From an uncultured Adlercreutzia sp. (lineage in GTDB: Bacteria > Actinomycetota > Coriobacteriia > Coriobacteriales > Eggerthellaceae): 64,000 nt of DNA. The position numbers were made by a program, and so were the translations under genes. Shown here piece by piece: positions 55,076 through 63,976 of this stretch (positions are counted from its first letter, which is position 1; the number at the start of each line of letters is the position of its first letter). The stretch covers positions 1-64,000 of the forward strand of contig CAJUSP010000014.1 of assembly GCA_910589165.1 (NCBI GenBank), given 5' to 3'. Under the pieces are notes generated by a model. That model saw only the letters and a list, made by a program, of their open reading frames with translations, did not search any database and had not been told where the DNA came from.

Positions 55076-57025
55076 ATGGGAGAGAATCTTTCTCGTCGTT
55101 CGTTTCTGAAGGGTGCCGCCGCCGGCACCATGTCCGTGGCCGCGCTGGGCGCGCTGGCTGCCTGCTCGCCGAGCGGGGCCGCCTCTGAGGCTGCCGCTCC
55201 GGCCGCTGCCGCTGCTGGCGAGGGCCTGGCCGAGACCGGCTCCTACGACGTCATGTCGCAGATGAGCCTGCTGAACCGCAACATGACCGAGGGTGCCGTG
55301 GCCGCCGCTACCCCCGAGGAGTTCATCGTGCAGAAGGGCGACGGCGCCCTGCAGTTCGCGCCGGGCGGCGATCCTTTGGGCATCACCCCGGCCGACTTCA
55401 TGCAGAACGTGCCGGCGTGGCTCGGCGAGGCGCCGGAAATCACCGATATCGCCGGCACCGAGTCCTGCGACATTCTGGTCATCGGCGCGGGCAACGCCGG
55501 TTCGGTGGCTGCCCTGCGCGCCCAGGAGATGGGCAAGAGCGTCATCCTTGCCGAGTCTCAGACCTACGACGAGTACGACGAGTACGCCTGCGATATGGCC
55601 TGCTACAACTCGAAGATCTTCCTGGACAAGGGCACGCCCGAGGTTGATCCCATCGATGTTATGAACGAGTACGTCCGCAAGGCGCTCGGCCATGTGAACC
55701 TGCAGATCGTGCACGACTACGCATTCCGCTCCGGCGAGATGCTCGACTGGATGATGGCCGACCACATTCCCGCCGAGTACACCGAGAAGTACGCCAAGAC
55801 CTCGAACTACAAGGGCAACGAGAACTTCTCCGGCCAGTGCGCCGGCCAGTGGTCCTGGCCTGCCATGACCCAGTGGCGCGACGAGGAGACCAACATCAAC
55901 ATGTGGCCCTTTGTCATCCGCTCGCTGCACACGAGCCTCGAGAACCTCGGCGGCAAGGTGGCCTGGGGCTATCAGGCGCTGCGTCTGATCCAGGGCGACG
56001 ACGGTGCCGTGACCGGTGCCATCTTCCAGGACATCGATGGCAACTACCAGCAGATCGACGCCAAGGCCGTTATCGTGTGCGCCGGCGGTTACGGCGGCAA
56101 CCCCGACATGCGCCTGGATCTGTCCGACTCTATGCGCAACCTTGCCTGGGCCTACGGCGCCGACCGCACCGACCCCGAGATGATCGGCGGCATGGGCCGC
56201 GACGGTTCTGGCATCCGTATGATCATGTGGGCCGGCGGCACCATGGAGGCGGGCCCGCGCGCCGGCATGTCCATCGGCAAGAACGGCGCTCCCGGCTTCG
56301 CCTTCGGCGGCGCGTGGCCGTGCTTCGGCCCGGAGGGCAAGCGCATCTACAACGAGTCCATGTACAAGTTCGGCTCCAACGGGCATCTGGATCTCATGCC
56401 CGACGACAGCCTGCTGGTGAACGTGACTGACGCCAACTGGGAGACCTACCTGTCCTACCAGGGCTACGGCCACGAGACCATGGACCGCTCCTCCGACTAC
56501 ATGGTAGAAGAGGTGCGCCAGAACATGGCCGATTACCAGACCGGCCCCGATGGCTTCCCCGTGCGCTCCTTCGCCCGCTTCGGCAAGGAGTATTCCAACG
56601 TGTGGGCCGCTGATACGCTGGAAGAGCTGGCCGACATCGTAGGCTACACCGGCGAGGCCAAGGAGAACTTCCTGGCCGAAGTCGCCCGCTACAACGAGCT
56701 GTGCGAGGCCGGCCGCGACACCGATTGGGGCTGCGACCCGCAGTGCCTGTTCCCCATCAAGGACGCCCCCTTCTTCGCTAGCTTCGGCGCCACCGGCGGC
56801 CAGCCCTCCAACGGCCTGGTGATGCTGTCCGGCGTGAACACCGACGGCCAGTACCGCTGCACTGACGGCGCGAAGGCCGCCATCCCCGGCCTGTACGCCG
56901 CCGGCAACACTTGCGGCAACCGCTACGGTATCCAGTACGGCACCCCCACGGCCGGCAACAGCTGCGGCTTCGCGCTGACCACCGGCTACTGCGCCGCCGA
57001 GGCCGCGGTGAACGACCTGGCCTAA
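55076..57025 (+). CDS. Tat-exported FAD-dependent reductase (fumarate-reductase/flavocytochrome c family), long form
   Basis: 649 aa. Tat signal with SRRSFLKGAAAG and a lipobox-like LAAC. A long N-terminal insert of about 70 residues precedes the FAD site CDILVIGAGNAGSVAALRAQ. Substrate region EGKRIYNESMYKFGSNG, without Thr-Arg-Asp-Lys. C-terminal GLYAAGNTCGNRYGIQYGTP with the end NSCGFALTTGY; this differs from the other reductases, whose block reads NCSGS. It should therefore be a distinct substrate class. ATG at 55076 with GGAAGG upstream. Divergent from LuxR and followed after 73 bp by a HemW-like gene. Confidence 0.88.
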   Translation: MGENLSRRSFLKGAAAGTMSVAALGALAACSPSGAASEAAAPAAAAAGEGLAETGSYDVMSQMSLLNRNMTEGAVAAATPEEFIVQKGDGALQFAPGGDPLGITPADFMQNVPAWLGEAPEITDIAGTESCDILVIGAGNAGSVAALRAQEMGKSVILAESQTYDEYDEYACDMACYNSKIFLDKGTPEVDPIDVMNEYVRKALGHVNLQIVHDYAFRSGEMLDWMMADHIPAEYTEKYAKTSNYKGNENFSGQCAGQWSWPAMTQWRDEETNINMWPFVIRSLHTSLENLGGKVAWGYQALRLIQGDDGAVTGAIFQDIDGNYQQIDAKAVIVCAGGYGGNPDMRLDLSDSMRNLAWAYGADRTDPEMIGGMGRDGSGIRMIMWAGGTMEAGPRAGMSIGKNGAPGFAFGGAWPCFGPEGKRIYNESMYKFGSNGHLDLMPDDSLLVNVTDANWETYLSYQGYGHETMDRSSDYMVEEVRQNMADYQTGPDGFPVRSFARFGKEYSNVWAADTLEELADIVGYTGEAKENFLAEVARYNELCEAGRDTDWGCDPQCLFPIKDAPFFASFGATGGQPSNGLVMLSGVNTDGQYRCTDGAKAAIPGLYAAGNTCGNRYGIQYGTPTAGNSCGFALTTGYCAAEAAVNDLA

Positions 57026-57052
57026 GGTCTACCAAACTTGTGTGACCCCCTC

Positions 57053-57082
57053 GGGCCGCCCCGACGTATCGGGGCGGCCCTT
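57053..57082 (+). terminator. Hairpin between reductase and HemW-like genes
   Basis: GGGCCGCCCCGA, loop CGTA, TCGGGGCGGCCC, then TTGAGAAG. A perfect 12-bp stem, but only a short T run, so it may attenuate rather than end transcription. Confidence 0.7.
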
Positions 57083-57098
57083 GAGAAGAGGAGCAGCA

Positions 57099-57983
57099 AT
57101 GCACGACATCGTTATGAAGTTCGAAGTTCCCCTTATCACGCGCAAGGCCGACTGGGACGGCCGCGAGCTTGTCGAGGGGTGGGACTCTGCGCGGGCCCAC
57201 CGCTACATGGAAGCGCTGAAACGCGAGGTTGCGGCCAACGCCGGCGAATTCGGCGACTGCCGTGTGACTGCTATCCGGTGGGGTGGCGGCATTGCGAGCA
57301 TGGCCAACGCCCAAGATATCGCGGAGGTGATGCGCCTGGTGCGCAGCGGCTTTGCCGTGGCCGACGAGGCGCCGGTGTCCTTAGAGGCCGCCATTGCCAA
57401 CATCAGTGGCGCCTCTATGCCCTTTCTGAAGAGGGCCGGCGTCACCCGCTTCGACTTCGAGATGATGTCGCTGTTTCCCAAGGGATACTCGCTGGTGAAC
57501 ACCCGGGAGAACCTGGGCGATCTGCCGGTGATCTGCGACTATTTCCTTCATGCGGCCTCCCGCGACAACTTGGGCATCGTGCTGCTCTACGGCTATGAAG
57601 GCACCGACGGCGAGAACTTCCGTCGCTCGGTGGTTGAGTTTCTGCGCACCCCCGCCGTACATCTGCGTCTTGTGCGGGCCGCAGGTCCCAAGGCGGCCGA
57701 CGATGGGATCGCCGAGGCCCAACTGGCCCGTGCTCGTGCGATTCTGGCGGAGGGCGGTTTTGTCGAGTACGCCCCCGGCACCTTTGCGAAGCCGGGGTTC
57801 GAGGACCCGGTGCTGGTCGCTGAGTGGGATCGCGCACCTCAGATCGGCTTCGGCCTGGGTGCCCTCACCCGGTGTGAGGGGGCGGAAAGCCTCACGACGC
57901 GCGACTTCGAAACCTACGTGGCCCATTCCGGTGATTTCGCACGCATCACCGAGGCGGTAAGCGCGCTTCCCGCGGTGGCGTAA
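57099..57983 (+). CDS. HemW/HemN-like protein without radical-SAM cysteines
   Basis: 294 aa. RWGGGIASMANAQDIAEVMR resembles the SAM-binding GGGTPS strand of coproporphyrinogen oxidase-like (HemW/HemN) proteins, and the near C-terminal GFGLGALTRCEG and YVAHSGDFARITEAV resemble their GLGAGAHS-type end. But no CxxxCxxC is present; in the first 60 residues there is no Cys at all, so it cannot hold the usual iron-sulphur cluster. It may bind haem or a cofactor and act with the exported reductase upstream, as maturation or sensing; that is inference. ATG at 57099 with AGGAG at 6 bp. The family assignment is from pattern only. Confidence 0.6.
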   Translation: MHDIVMKFEVPLITRKADWDGRELVEGWDSARAHRYMEALKREVAANAGEFGDCRVTAIRWGGGIASMANAQDIAEVMRLVRSGFAVADEAPVSLEAAIANISGASMPFLKRAGVTRFDFEMMSLFPKGYSLVNTRENLGDLPVICDYFLHAASRDNLGIVLLYGYEGTDGENFRRSVVEFLRTPAVHLRLVRAAGPKAADDGIAEAQLARARAILAEGGFVEYAPGTFAKPGFEDPVLVAEWDRAPQIGFGLGALTRCEGAESLTTRDFETYVAHSGDFARITEAVSALPAVA

Positions 57984-58149
57984 CGGGCTGTCAACGGGGG
58001 CGTGTCCGTTGCTGTCAGGTTCCATACGCAGGGAAAACGTGCGCGGTTTGGCTCATCGATGAGGCATTCGGGCAAGATAAGCTAGTTCCAGCAGGAAGGG
58101 GCGTGCGCGTCCCGTTGCGAATGTTTGGCCATTCGTGAAAGGAACTATC

Positions 58150-59622
58150 ATGGCTGGAATGAACGACCTTGTCTCCGTGAGTCGCCGCGGGTTTATCGCG
58201 GGCGTGGGCGCCTTGGGCGTGCTGGGCTTGGCGGGCTGCGCCCCCAAGCACATCGGCAGCGCCGCCGAGAAGGCGCCGGTTGAGAACAGCGACTACGACG
58301 TGGTTATCGTGGGCGCCGGCGGCGCGGGTTTGTCGGCGGCCATCGCGGCCCACGATGCCGGCGTGGAAAACGTCGTGGTGCTCGAGAAGATGGGCGTCAA
58401 CGGCGGCAACACCAACTTCTCGTCCTCGGGCATGAACGCCTCGGAGACGAAGTTCCAGAAGGAGCAGGGCATCGAGGACAGCACCGACCTGTTCATTCAG
58501 GAGACCCTCGACGGCGGCCACAACACCGGCGATCCGGAGCTGGTCACGTTCATGTGCGAGAACTCCGCCGGCGCCATCGACTGGCTCGACAGCCTGGGCA
58601 TCACGCTGGACAACATCAGCCAGACCGGCGGCATGTCGGTGAAGCGCTGCCACCGTCCCACTGATGGCTCGGCCGTGGGCGCAACGCTGGTGCCGGGCCT
58701 GGTGGCCGCCGCTCAGGAGCGCGGCATTCCCATCTACAACGAGTGCGAGGTGACCGAGCTTGTGACCGATGACGGCGCCGTGGTGGGCGTGAAGGCCAAC
58801 AACGGCAACCAGCCGACGGTCTACAACGCGAAGGCCGTCATCCTGGCCGCCGGCGGCCTGGGTTCGAACCCCGAGATGATCGCCCAGTACCGTCCCGACC
58901 TCGAGGGCTTCGTCAGCACCAACCAGCCCGGCGCCACCGGCGACGGCTACGTGCTTGCCCAGAACGTGGGCGCCGAGCTCATTCAGATGGATCAGATTCA
59001 AATTCACCCGACCGTGGAGCAGTCGTCCCACGCGCTGGTGGCCGAGGGCATCCGCGGCACGGGCGCCATTCTGGTGAACGCCGAGGGCAACCGCTTCTTC
59101 GACGAGATGTCTACCCGCGACAAGGTGTCGGCTGCCGAGCTGGCCCAAACCGATGGCTACGCCTGGTGCGTGTTCGACCAGCAGGTCTACGACGCCAACA
59201 AGGCCGTGGCGAAGCTGGAGAAGCAGGGGCTCGTGTCGAAGGGCGCCTCTACTGAGGAACTGGCCGAGATCATCGGCGTGCCGGCCGATGCGCTCGCGGC
59301 CACCGTGGCGGCCTACAACCAGCTGGCCGGCGGCGCTGCCGACGAGTTCGGCCGCACTCAGGGCTGCATCGTGTTCCAGGATGGCAACATGTACGCCATC
59401 AAGGTGGCCCCGGGCATTCACCACGAGATGGGCGGCATCCGCATCAACGTGAACAACGAGGCGCTCGACGCCGACGGCAACCCCATCCCCGGCCTGTACG
59501 CGGCCGGCGAGGTGACCGGCGGCATCCACGGCAACAACCGCATCGGCGGCAACGCCGTGTGCGACATCGAGGTGTTCGGCAAGAACGTCGGCGAAGTAGT
59601 GGCCGCCCGCGTCACGGAATAG
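58150..59622 (+). CDS. Tat-exported fumarate-reductase-type flavoprotein
   Basis: 490 aa. Tat motif SRRGFIAGVG and lipobox-like LAGC. FAD site YDVVIVGAGGAGLSAAIAAH. The active-site layout of flavocytochrome c fumarate reductases is complete: QIHPTV, RGTGAILVNAEGNRFFDEMS, TRDKVSAAEL (the Arg of this block donates the proton), HHEMGGIRIN and HGNNRIGGNAVCDIEVFG. So fumarate or a close analogue such as urocanate or methacrylate is a fair guess. It has no haem or FMN domain and needs a partner to supply electrons. ATG at 58150 with AAAGGA at 8 bp. No LuxR gene adjoins it; a TetR gene follows. Confidence 0.9.
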   Translation: MAGMNDLVSVSRRGFIAGVGALGVLGLAGCAPKHIGSAAEKAPVENSDYDVVIVGAGGAGLSAAIAAHDAGVENVVVLEKMGVNGGNTNFSSSGMNASETKFQKEQGIEDSTDLFIQETLDGGHNTGDPELVTFMCENSAGAIDWLDSLGITLDNISQTGGMSVKRCHRPTDGSAVGATLVPGLVAAAQERGIPIYNECEVTELVTDDGAVVGVKANNGNQPTVYNAKAVILAAGGLGSNPEMIAQYRPDLEGFVSTNQPGATGDGYVLAQNVGAELIQMDQIQIHPTVEQSSHALVAEGIRGTGAILVNAEGNRFFDEMSTRDKVSAAELAQTDGYAWCVFDQQVYDANKAVAKLEKQGLVSKGASTEELAEIIGVPADALAATVAAYNQLAGGAADEFGRTQGCIVFQDGNMYAIKVAPGIHHEMGGIRINVNNEALDADGNPIPGLYAAGEVTGGIHGNNRIGGNAVCDIEVFGKNVGEVVAARVTE

Positions 59623-59674
59623 CGCACGCTGCATAAAACCACGTCAGAGGCGTGTTATTGACACGTCTCTTCAG

Positions 59675-59708
59675 GAGAGCCCCGCCATGGATACGCGGGG
59701 CTCTCTTT
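59675..59708 (+). terminator. Intrinsic terminator of the fumarate-reductase-type gene
   Basis: GAGAGCCCCGC, 9-nt loop, GCGGGGCTCTC, then TTT; an 11-bp stem 53 bp after the stop. Confidence 0.85.
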
Positions 59709-59945
59709 CATACCCTGGCAATACCCTAGCGTAGGGCATTCGCATAATATAAGTTATTTACACAGAGTCAGCCGTTTTTCTGAATGCACGGTAAAACCTT
59801 AATGACAGCGAGGTAACAGAGACCTGACGCGAAAGCTACGGCTGTCATGAAGCCGTAAGGTACTTCCCGCTAAAACGTACGTATTTATCCCTGTCCGAGC
59901 CGGGCGGTTGCACGGGTCGGAATGTTGGGCGACGGGAGGTTCCCC
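59709..59945. promoter_or_regulatory. Intergenic control region of the TetR gene
   Basis: No gene. AT-rich at 59745-59770 (GCATAATATAAG). The inverted repeat TACGGCT, 7 bp, AGCCGTA (59837-59857) is the most likely operator for the TetR protein. The region from 59870 to 59890 holds ACGTACGT. Confidence 0.4.
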
Positions 59946-60578
59946 ATGCAATTGTCACCAAGAAACGCGCGCGGCGCTTGCCGAGAAGTGCTGCGAAGCA
60001 ACGACACGGCCAAGCGATCGGCCGAGATAGTCGTTGCGGCGCGCGAGCTGTATGAGGAAAAGGGCCTCGCCCACACCTCCATCCAAGACATCACCAACCA
60101 TGTCGGGGTCACGCGCTCGCTGTTTTACCATTACTTCCAGAACAAAGACGAAGTGACCGCCGCGGTGCTCGACCAGTACATCACCGACTTCCTCGAGGCG
60201 CTGCGTCGCTGGCACGAGAACCAGTCGCAGCAGTCGACCGAGGACTCGCTTCCCTCCATGGTGAAGATCATGCGCCAGGTGCTGTTCGAGAAGAACACCT
60301 TCCGCCTTTCCCTGTCGGCCCAGGAGAATGCGGCGCTGTACTTGGAGTTCCTGAACCGGTTCGCCTCGCAGAGCGCGGCCTACCTGGTGGCGCACCCCAT
60401 CGAGGACCACACGAAGTACGGGCTGCCCTCCGACCATTTATACGAGGCCTTCTACGTGCTCATCGTGGGGCTTGTGAGCTACCTGCGCACGCACCCCGAC
60501 GCTGATGACGAGGTGCTCGTCGATGTGGTGACGCGCATGCTGTCTGCCGATGCCGCTGCGGTGGAAAACGTCGCCTAG
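59946..60578 (+). CDS. TetR-family transcriptional regulator
   Basis: 210 aa. Helix-turn-helix at about 22-68: SAEIVVAARELYEEKGLAHT, then IQDITNHVGVTRSLFYHYFQ. The rest is an all-helical ligand domain. The effector is unknown; the 7-bp inverted repeat upstream suggests it controls itself. It lies between the fumarate-reductase-type gene and the glycoside hydrolase operon and could act on either. ATG at 59946 with GGGAGG at 7 bp. Confidence 0.9.
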   Translation: MQLSPRNARGACREVLRSNDTAKRSAEIVVAARELYEEKGLAHTSIQDITNHVGVTRSLFYHYFQNKDEVTAAVLDQYITDFLEALRRWHENQSQQSTEDSLPSMVKIMRQVLFEKNTFRLSLSAQENAALYLEFLNRFASQSAAYLVAHPIEDHTKYGLPSDHLYEAFYVLIVGLVSYLRTHPDADDEVLVDVVTRMLSADAAAVENVA

Positions 60579-60708
60579 GGCGCCTGTCGAGTCGGTTACG
60601 GTTGCGCCGCGTGCGGCTGCATCGGTTATCATCTAAAGAAGCGAAACGTGCCCGCGCCGGCAACGGCGGCGGGCCGTTTTTCGAAGGGCTGCGGAAAGGA
60701 GCGAACCG

Positions 60709-62685
60709 GTGGATATCAAGCGCATGCTGGCGAGCGCTCCGAAAGACCGCGACTTGGGCGAGCCCCGGCCGCTGCTGACGCCCTGGGGCGAGAAGCTGGA
60801 CCCGTACCGCTGCCGCAGCGAGCACCCGCGCCCGCAGTTCGCCCGCGACCAGTTCACCTCGCTGAACGGCTTCTGGCGCTACGCCATCGTGGCGGCTACC
60901 TCCGATGCCGTGCTTCGGCCGCCCGATGCTTTCGACGGGCGCATTCTCGTTCCCTTCTCGCCCGAGGCGCTGCTTTCGGGGGTGCGCCGTCAGCTGCTTC
61001 CCGGCGAGTTGCTCTGGTACGAGAAAACCTTCGAGGCGCCGCGGTTGCGGGAGGGGGAGCGCTGCCTGCTGCATTTCGGGGCCGTCGACTACGCCTGCGC
61101 CTGCTGGGTAAACGGGCGGCGCGTGGGCACCCACGAGGGCGGCTACCTGCCGTTCACCTTCGATATCACCGACGCGCTTGCGGCGGCAGGCGAGAGAGGG
61201 GGGGAAGGCGCGGGCGAGGGTGACCCGGCCGACGGTGACAGCGACGGCGCCCATGGCGTCGGCGCGCCCCCCGAGGGTTCTGCCTGCCAGATTGCCCTGT
61301 GCGTGCGTGATGCCACCGACCAGGCCGGCCAGTTGCGCGGCAAGCAGCGCCTGGCGCGCGGCGGCATTTGGTACACCGCCCAAAGCGGCATCTGGCAGCC
61401 GGTGTGGCTCGAGGTAGTACCCGAGCGCCATGTGCGTGCCCTGGGGCTGCATCCTGACGCGGCCGCATCGCGCCTCGGCGTCGATGCGGAAGTGGCGGGC
61501 GAGGCGGGGCTCGTGCGTCTGTATGTAACCGATGACGCCGGTCGCGCCGTGGGCGCCGCCGAGGCGCGGGTGGAAGAGGGGTCGACGCCGGTGGCCGAAC
61601 GGCCCGGCGCCCCCTTGCGACGCCTGCGCCTGGATGTGCCGCTGGAAGATGTGCGCCTGTGGAGTCCCGATGACCCGGTGCTCTACCACCTGACCGTGCG
61701 CTTCGGCACCGACGTCGTCTACAGCTACACGGCGTTCCGCACGGTGGAAGTGCGCGCCGGCGATGGCGGCCGCGCGCGGGTCTTCCTCAACGGCGAGCCG
61801 CTGCTGGTGCGCGGGGTGCTCGACCAGGGCTACTGGTCCGACGGGCTCATGACGGCCCCGGACGACGAGGCGTTCATCCACGACATTCAGGCCATGAAGG
61901 ACGCCGGCTTCAACATGCTGCGCAAGCACCTGAAGGTGGAGGCCGACCGGTGGTACTACCATTGCGACCGCCTGGGCATGCTCGTGTGGCAGGACATGGT
62001 GAGCGGCGGGGGCGCCTACGATAGCTGGGAGACGAGCTTCAAGCCGACGCTGTGGCGCGGAAGCTGGGGGCGCTACGACGACCGCGTGCCGGAACATCAG
62101 GCGAAGCTGGGCGGGGCCGAGGCGCCCTACCAGAAGCGGTGGCTCGTGGCGTGCCGGCGCACGGTGGATCACCTGCGCAACCACCCCTGCGTGGCCTGCT
62201 GGTGCCTGTTCAACGAGGGCTGGGGGCAGTTCGACGCCGTAAGCGCCGCGGAGAAGGTGCACCGGCTCGACCCGACGCGGCCCGTCGATGCCACAAGCGG
62301 ATGGTACGACCAGCACGCCGGCGATTTCCAAAGCGCTCACAACTACTTCCGCAAGTTGAAGGTGTACCGCGACCATCCCTTGCGTCTTGCCGGCTACGTG
62401 CGCGAGCGCGGCAGCCGGGCGTTCGCGCTTTCGGAGTTCGGGGGCGCGGTGCTGGCGGTGCCAGATCACAGCGCCTACCGGGAAAGCTACGGCTACGGGA
62501 CCTTCGACTCGGCCGAGGCGTGGCGCTGCGAGGTGGCGCGCCAGCTGGACGAGGCGGCCGCCCTTGAGGCGCGGGGCCTGTCAGTGCTCGTGTACACGCA
62601 GCTGTCCGATGTGGAGGAGGAGACCAACGGGCTTCTCACCTACGATCGCAAGGTGAACAAACTGAAGGAGGCAGACGATGCCTGA
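60709..62685 (+). CDS. Glycoside hydrolase family 2 protein
   Basis: 658 aa. Sugar-binding and Ig-like domains first (LNGFWRYAIVAATSDAVLRP), then a TIM barrel with RGVLDQGYWSDGLMTAPDDE, acid/base Glu in LFNEGWGQFDA (about 502) and nucleophile Glu in ALSEFGGAVLAV (about 575). This is the beta-galactosidase/glucuronidase/mannosidase clan; the substrate is not clear, but the galactokinase-family gene that overlaps it argues for a beta-galactoside. No signal peptide, so it acts inside the cell. A GC-rich acidic linker (about residues 165-190) breaks the second domain. GTG start at 60709 with AAAGGAG at 5 bp. Confidence 0.9.
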   Translation: MDIKRMLASAPKDRDLGEPRPLLTPWGEKLDPYRCRSEHPRPQFARDQFTSLNGFWRYAIVAATSDAVLRPPDAFDGRILVPFSPEALLSGVRRQLLPGELLWYEKTFEAPRLREGERCLLHFGAVDYACACWVNGRRVGTHEGGYLPFTFDITDALAAAGERGGEGAGEGDPADGDSDGAHGVGAPPEGSACQIALCVRDATDQAGQLRGKQRLARGGIWYTAQSGIWQPVWLEVVPERHVRALGLHPDAAASRLGVDAEVAGEAGLVRLYVTDDAGRAVGAAEARVEEGSTPVAERPGAPLRRLRLDVPLEDVRLWSPDDPVLYHLTVRFGTDVVYSYTAFRTVEVRAGDGGRARVFLNGEPLLVRGVLDQGYWSDGLMTAPDDEAFIHDIQAMKDAGFNMLRKHLKVEADRWYYHCDRLGMLVWQDMVSGGGAYDSWETSFKPTLWRGSWGRYDDRVPEHQAKLGGAEAPYQKRWLVACRRTVDHLRNHPCVACWCLFNEGWGQFDAVSAAEKVHRLDPTRPVDATSGWYDQHAGDFQSAHNYFRKLKVYRDHPLRLAGYVRERGSRAFALSEFGGAVLAVPDHSAYRESYGYGTFDSAEAWRCEVARQLDEAAALEARGLSVLVYTQLSDVEEETNGLLTYDRKVNKLKEADDA

Positions 62686-63976
62686 GTCGCAGGTTGAAGC
62701 GCAGAAGCTCGCGTATTTGGAAGAGTTGTTCGCGAAGGCGTTCGGCGAAGCGTTGGCCGACGAAGCTACTGTCTCACAGGGCACTGTCTCGCCGAACAGC
62801 CGGCCCTTCTTCGTGCTGGCGTCGGCGCCGGGGCGCATGGAGGTGGCGGGCAACCACGTGGACCATCAGGGCGGCCGCGTGATATCCGCGGCCATCGCCG
62901 AGCGTACCTGGGGCCTGGCGGCGCCGAACGGCACCGGCCGCATTCGCGTGGTCATGGAGGGGTTTGGTATCGACGAGATAGACCTGGACGAGGCGGGCTG
63001 GGATGTTCCCCGCAAGGTGGAGCGCCAGGAGCCCAGCGCTCTGGTGCGCGGCATGGCGGCGGCCTTCGCGGCCCGAGGCGGCCAGCTGCGCGGCTTCGAC
63101 CTGGTCACCTGCTCCGATGTGCCGCCGGGCTGCGGCCTGTCATCGTCAGCGGCCTTCGAGGTGATGGTGGGGGCCTGCCTTGAGGGCTTGTTCGGCGGCG
63201 CGGCCGTGGCGCCCGACGGCTTCTTGCGGCTTGACCCGGTGGCTCTGGCCCTGGCCGGCGTCGATGCCGAGCAACGGTTCTTCGGGAAGCCCTGCGGCGC
63301 CCAAGACCAGCTGGCGAGCGCCTGCGGCGGCGCGGTGCTGCTCGACTTCGCCGAGGCGGTGCCCACGGTGACCCCTATCGAGTTCGACGCCGAGGGGGCC
63401 GGCTTCGCCGCCGTGCTCGTGGACAGCCGCCAAGACCACTCGCTGCACAACGACGAGTTCGCCGCCATTCCCGCCGACATGCGCATGGTGGCCAATGCGC
63501 TGGGGGCCTCGCGCCTGGGCGATATCGAGGTCGACGCGCTGCTCAGCCGCATCGGCGAGCTGCGCGCCGAGCTGGGCGACCATCGTGTTATGCGGGCGCT
63601 GCACTATTTCGACGAGGTGGATAGGGTGAACCGCCAGGCCGCGGCGCTGGCGGCGGGCGATTTCGGCCTGTTCCTGCGCTGCGTGCGGCTGTCCGGGGCC
63701 TCTTCGGCGCAGTTTCTGCAGAACGTCTCGCTGCGCGATCCGGGGTCGGAGACGCGCCAGCCGGCCATGGTCATCCAGAGCTTGGCGGCCCACCTGCTGG
63801 GCGAGCGCGGCGCTTGGCGCATCCACGGCGGCGGTTTCGGCGGCTCGGTGCTGGCTTTCGTGCCCGCCGACGAGGCGGCTGCGTTTACCGAGGCCATGGA
63901 CGGGCTTTTGGGCTACGAGGCCTGCCGTCAGGTTGAAGTGGGTGGTGCCGGCGTGCGGGCGCGGAGGCTGTCGTGA
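62678..63976 (+). CDS. Galactokinase-family (GHMP) sugar kinase
   Basis: 432 aa. GHMP motif 1 is SAPGRMEVAGNHVDHQGGRV (the usual GEHTDYN of GalK is GNHVDHQ here), motif 2 PPGCGLSSSAAFE, motif 3 GGGFGGSVLAFV. These are the sites for ATP and sugar. The change in the sugar-binding segment means galactose is likely but not certain. It overlaps the glycoside hydrolase stop by 8 bp and is overlapped by the next gene, so the three are coupled. Residues about 30-36 (TVSQGTVS) are encoded by a tandem copy of part of the R1 repeat arm. Confidence 0.88.
   Translation: MPESQVEAQKLAYLEELFAKAFGEALADEATVSQGTVSPNSRPFFVLASAPGRMEVAGNHVDHQGGRVISAAIAERTWGLAAPNGTGRIRVVMEGFGIDEIDLDEAGWDVPRKVERQEPSALVRGMAAAFAARGGQLRGFDLVTCSDVPPGCGLSSSAAFEVMVGACLEGLFGGAAVAPDGFLRLDPVALALAGVDAEQRFFGKPCGAQDQLASACGGAVLLDFAEAVPTVTPIEFDAEGAGFAAVLVDSRQDHSLHNDEFAAIPADMRMVANALGASRLGDIEVDALLSRIGELRAELGDHRVMRALHYFDEVDRVNRQAAALAAGDFGLFLRCVRLSGASSAQFLQNVSLRDPGSETRQPAMVIQSLAAHLLGERGAWRIHGGGFGGSVLAFVPADEAAAFTEAMDGLLGYEACRQVEVGGAGVRARRLS
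62768..62793. repeat. R1-like fragment inside the kinase gene
   Basis: ACTGTCTCAC followed after 1 bp by GGGCACTGTCTCGCC. The second matches 13 of 15 bases of the outer end of an R1 arm (GGGGCACTGTCTCAC). Both are read in frame. Confidence 0.4.

Noticed and set aside
60460..62469. 669-aa minus-strand frame opposite the glycoside hydrolase
   Set aside because: Antisense shadow with biased composition.
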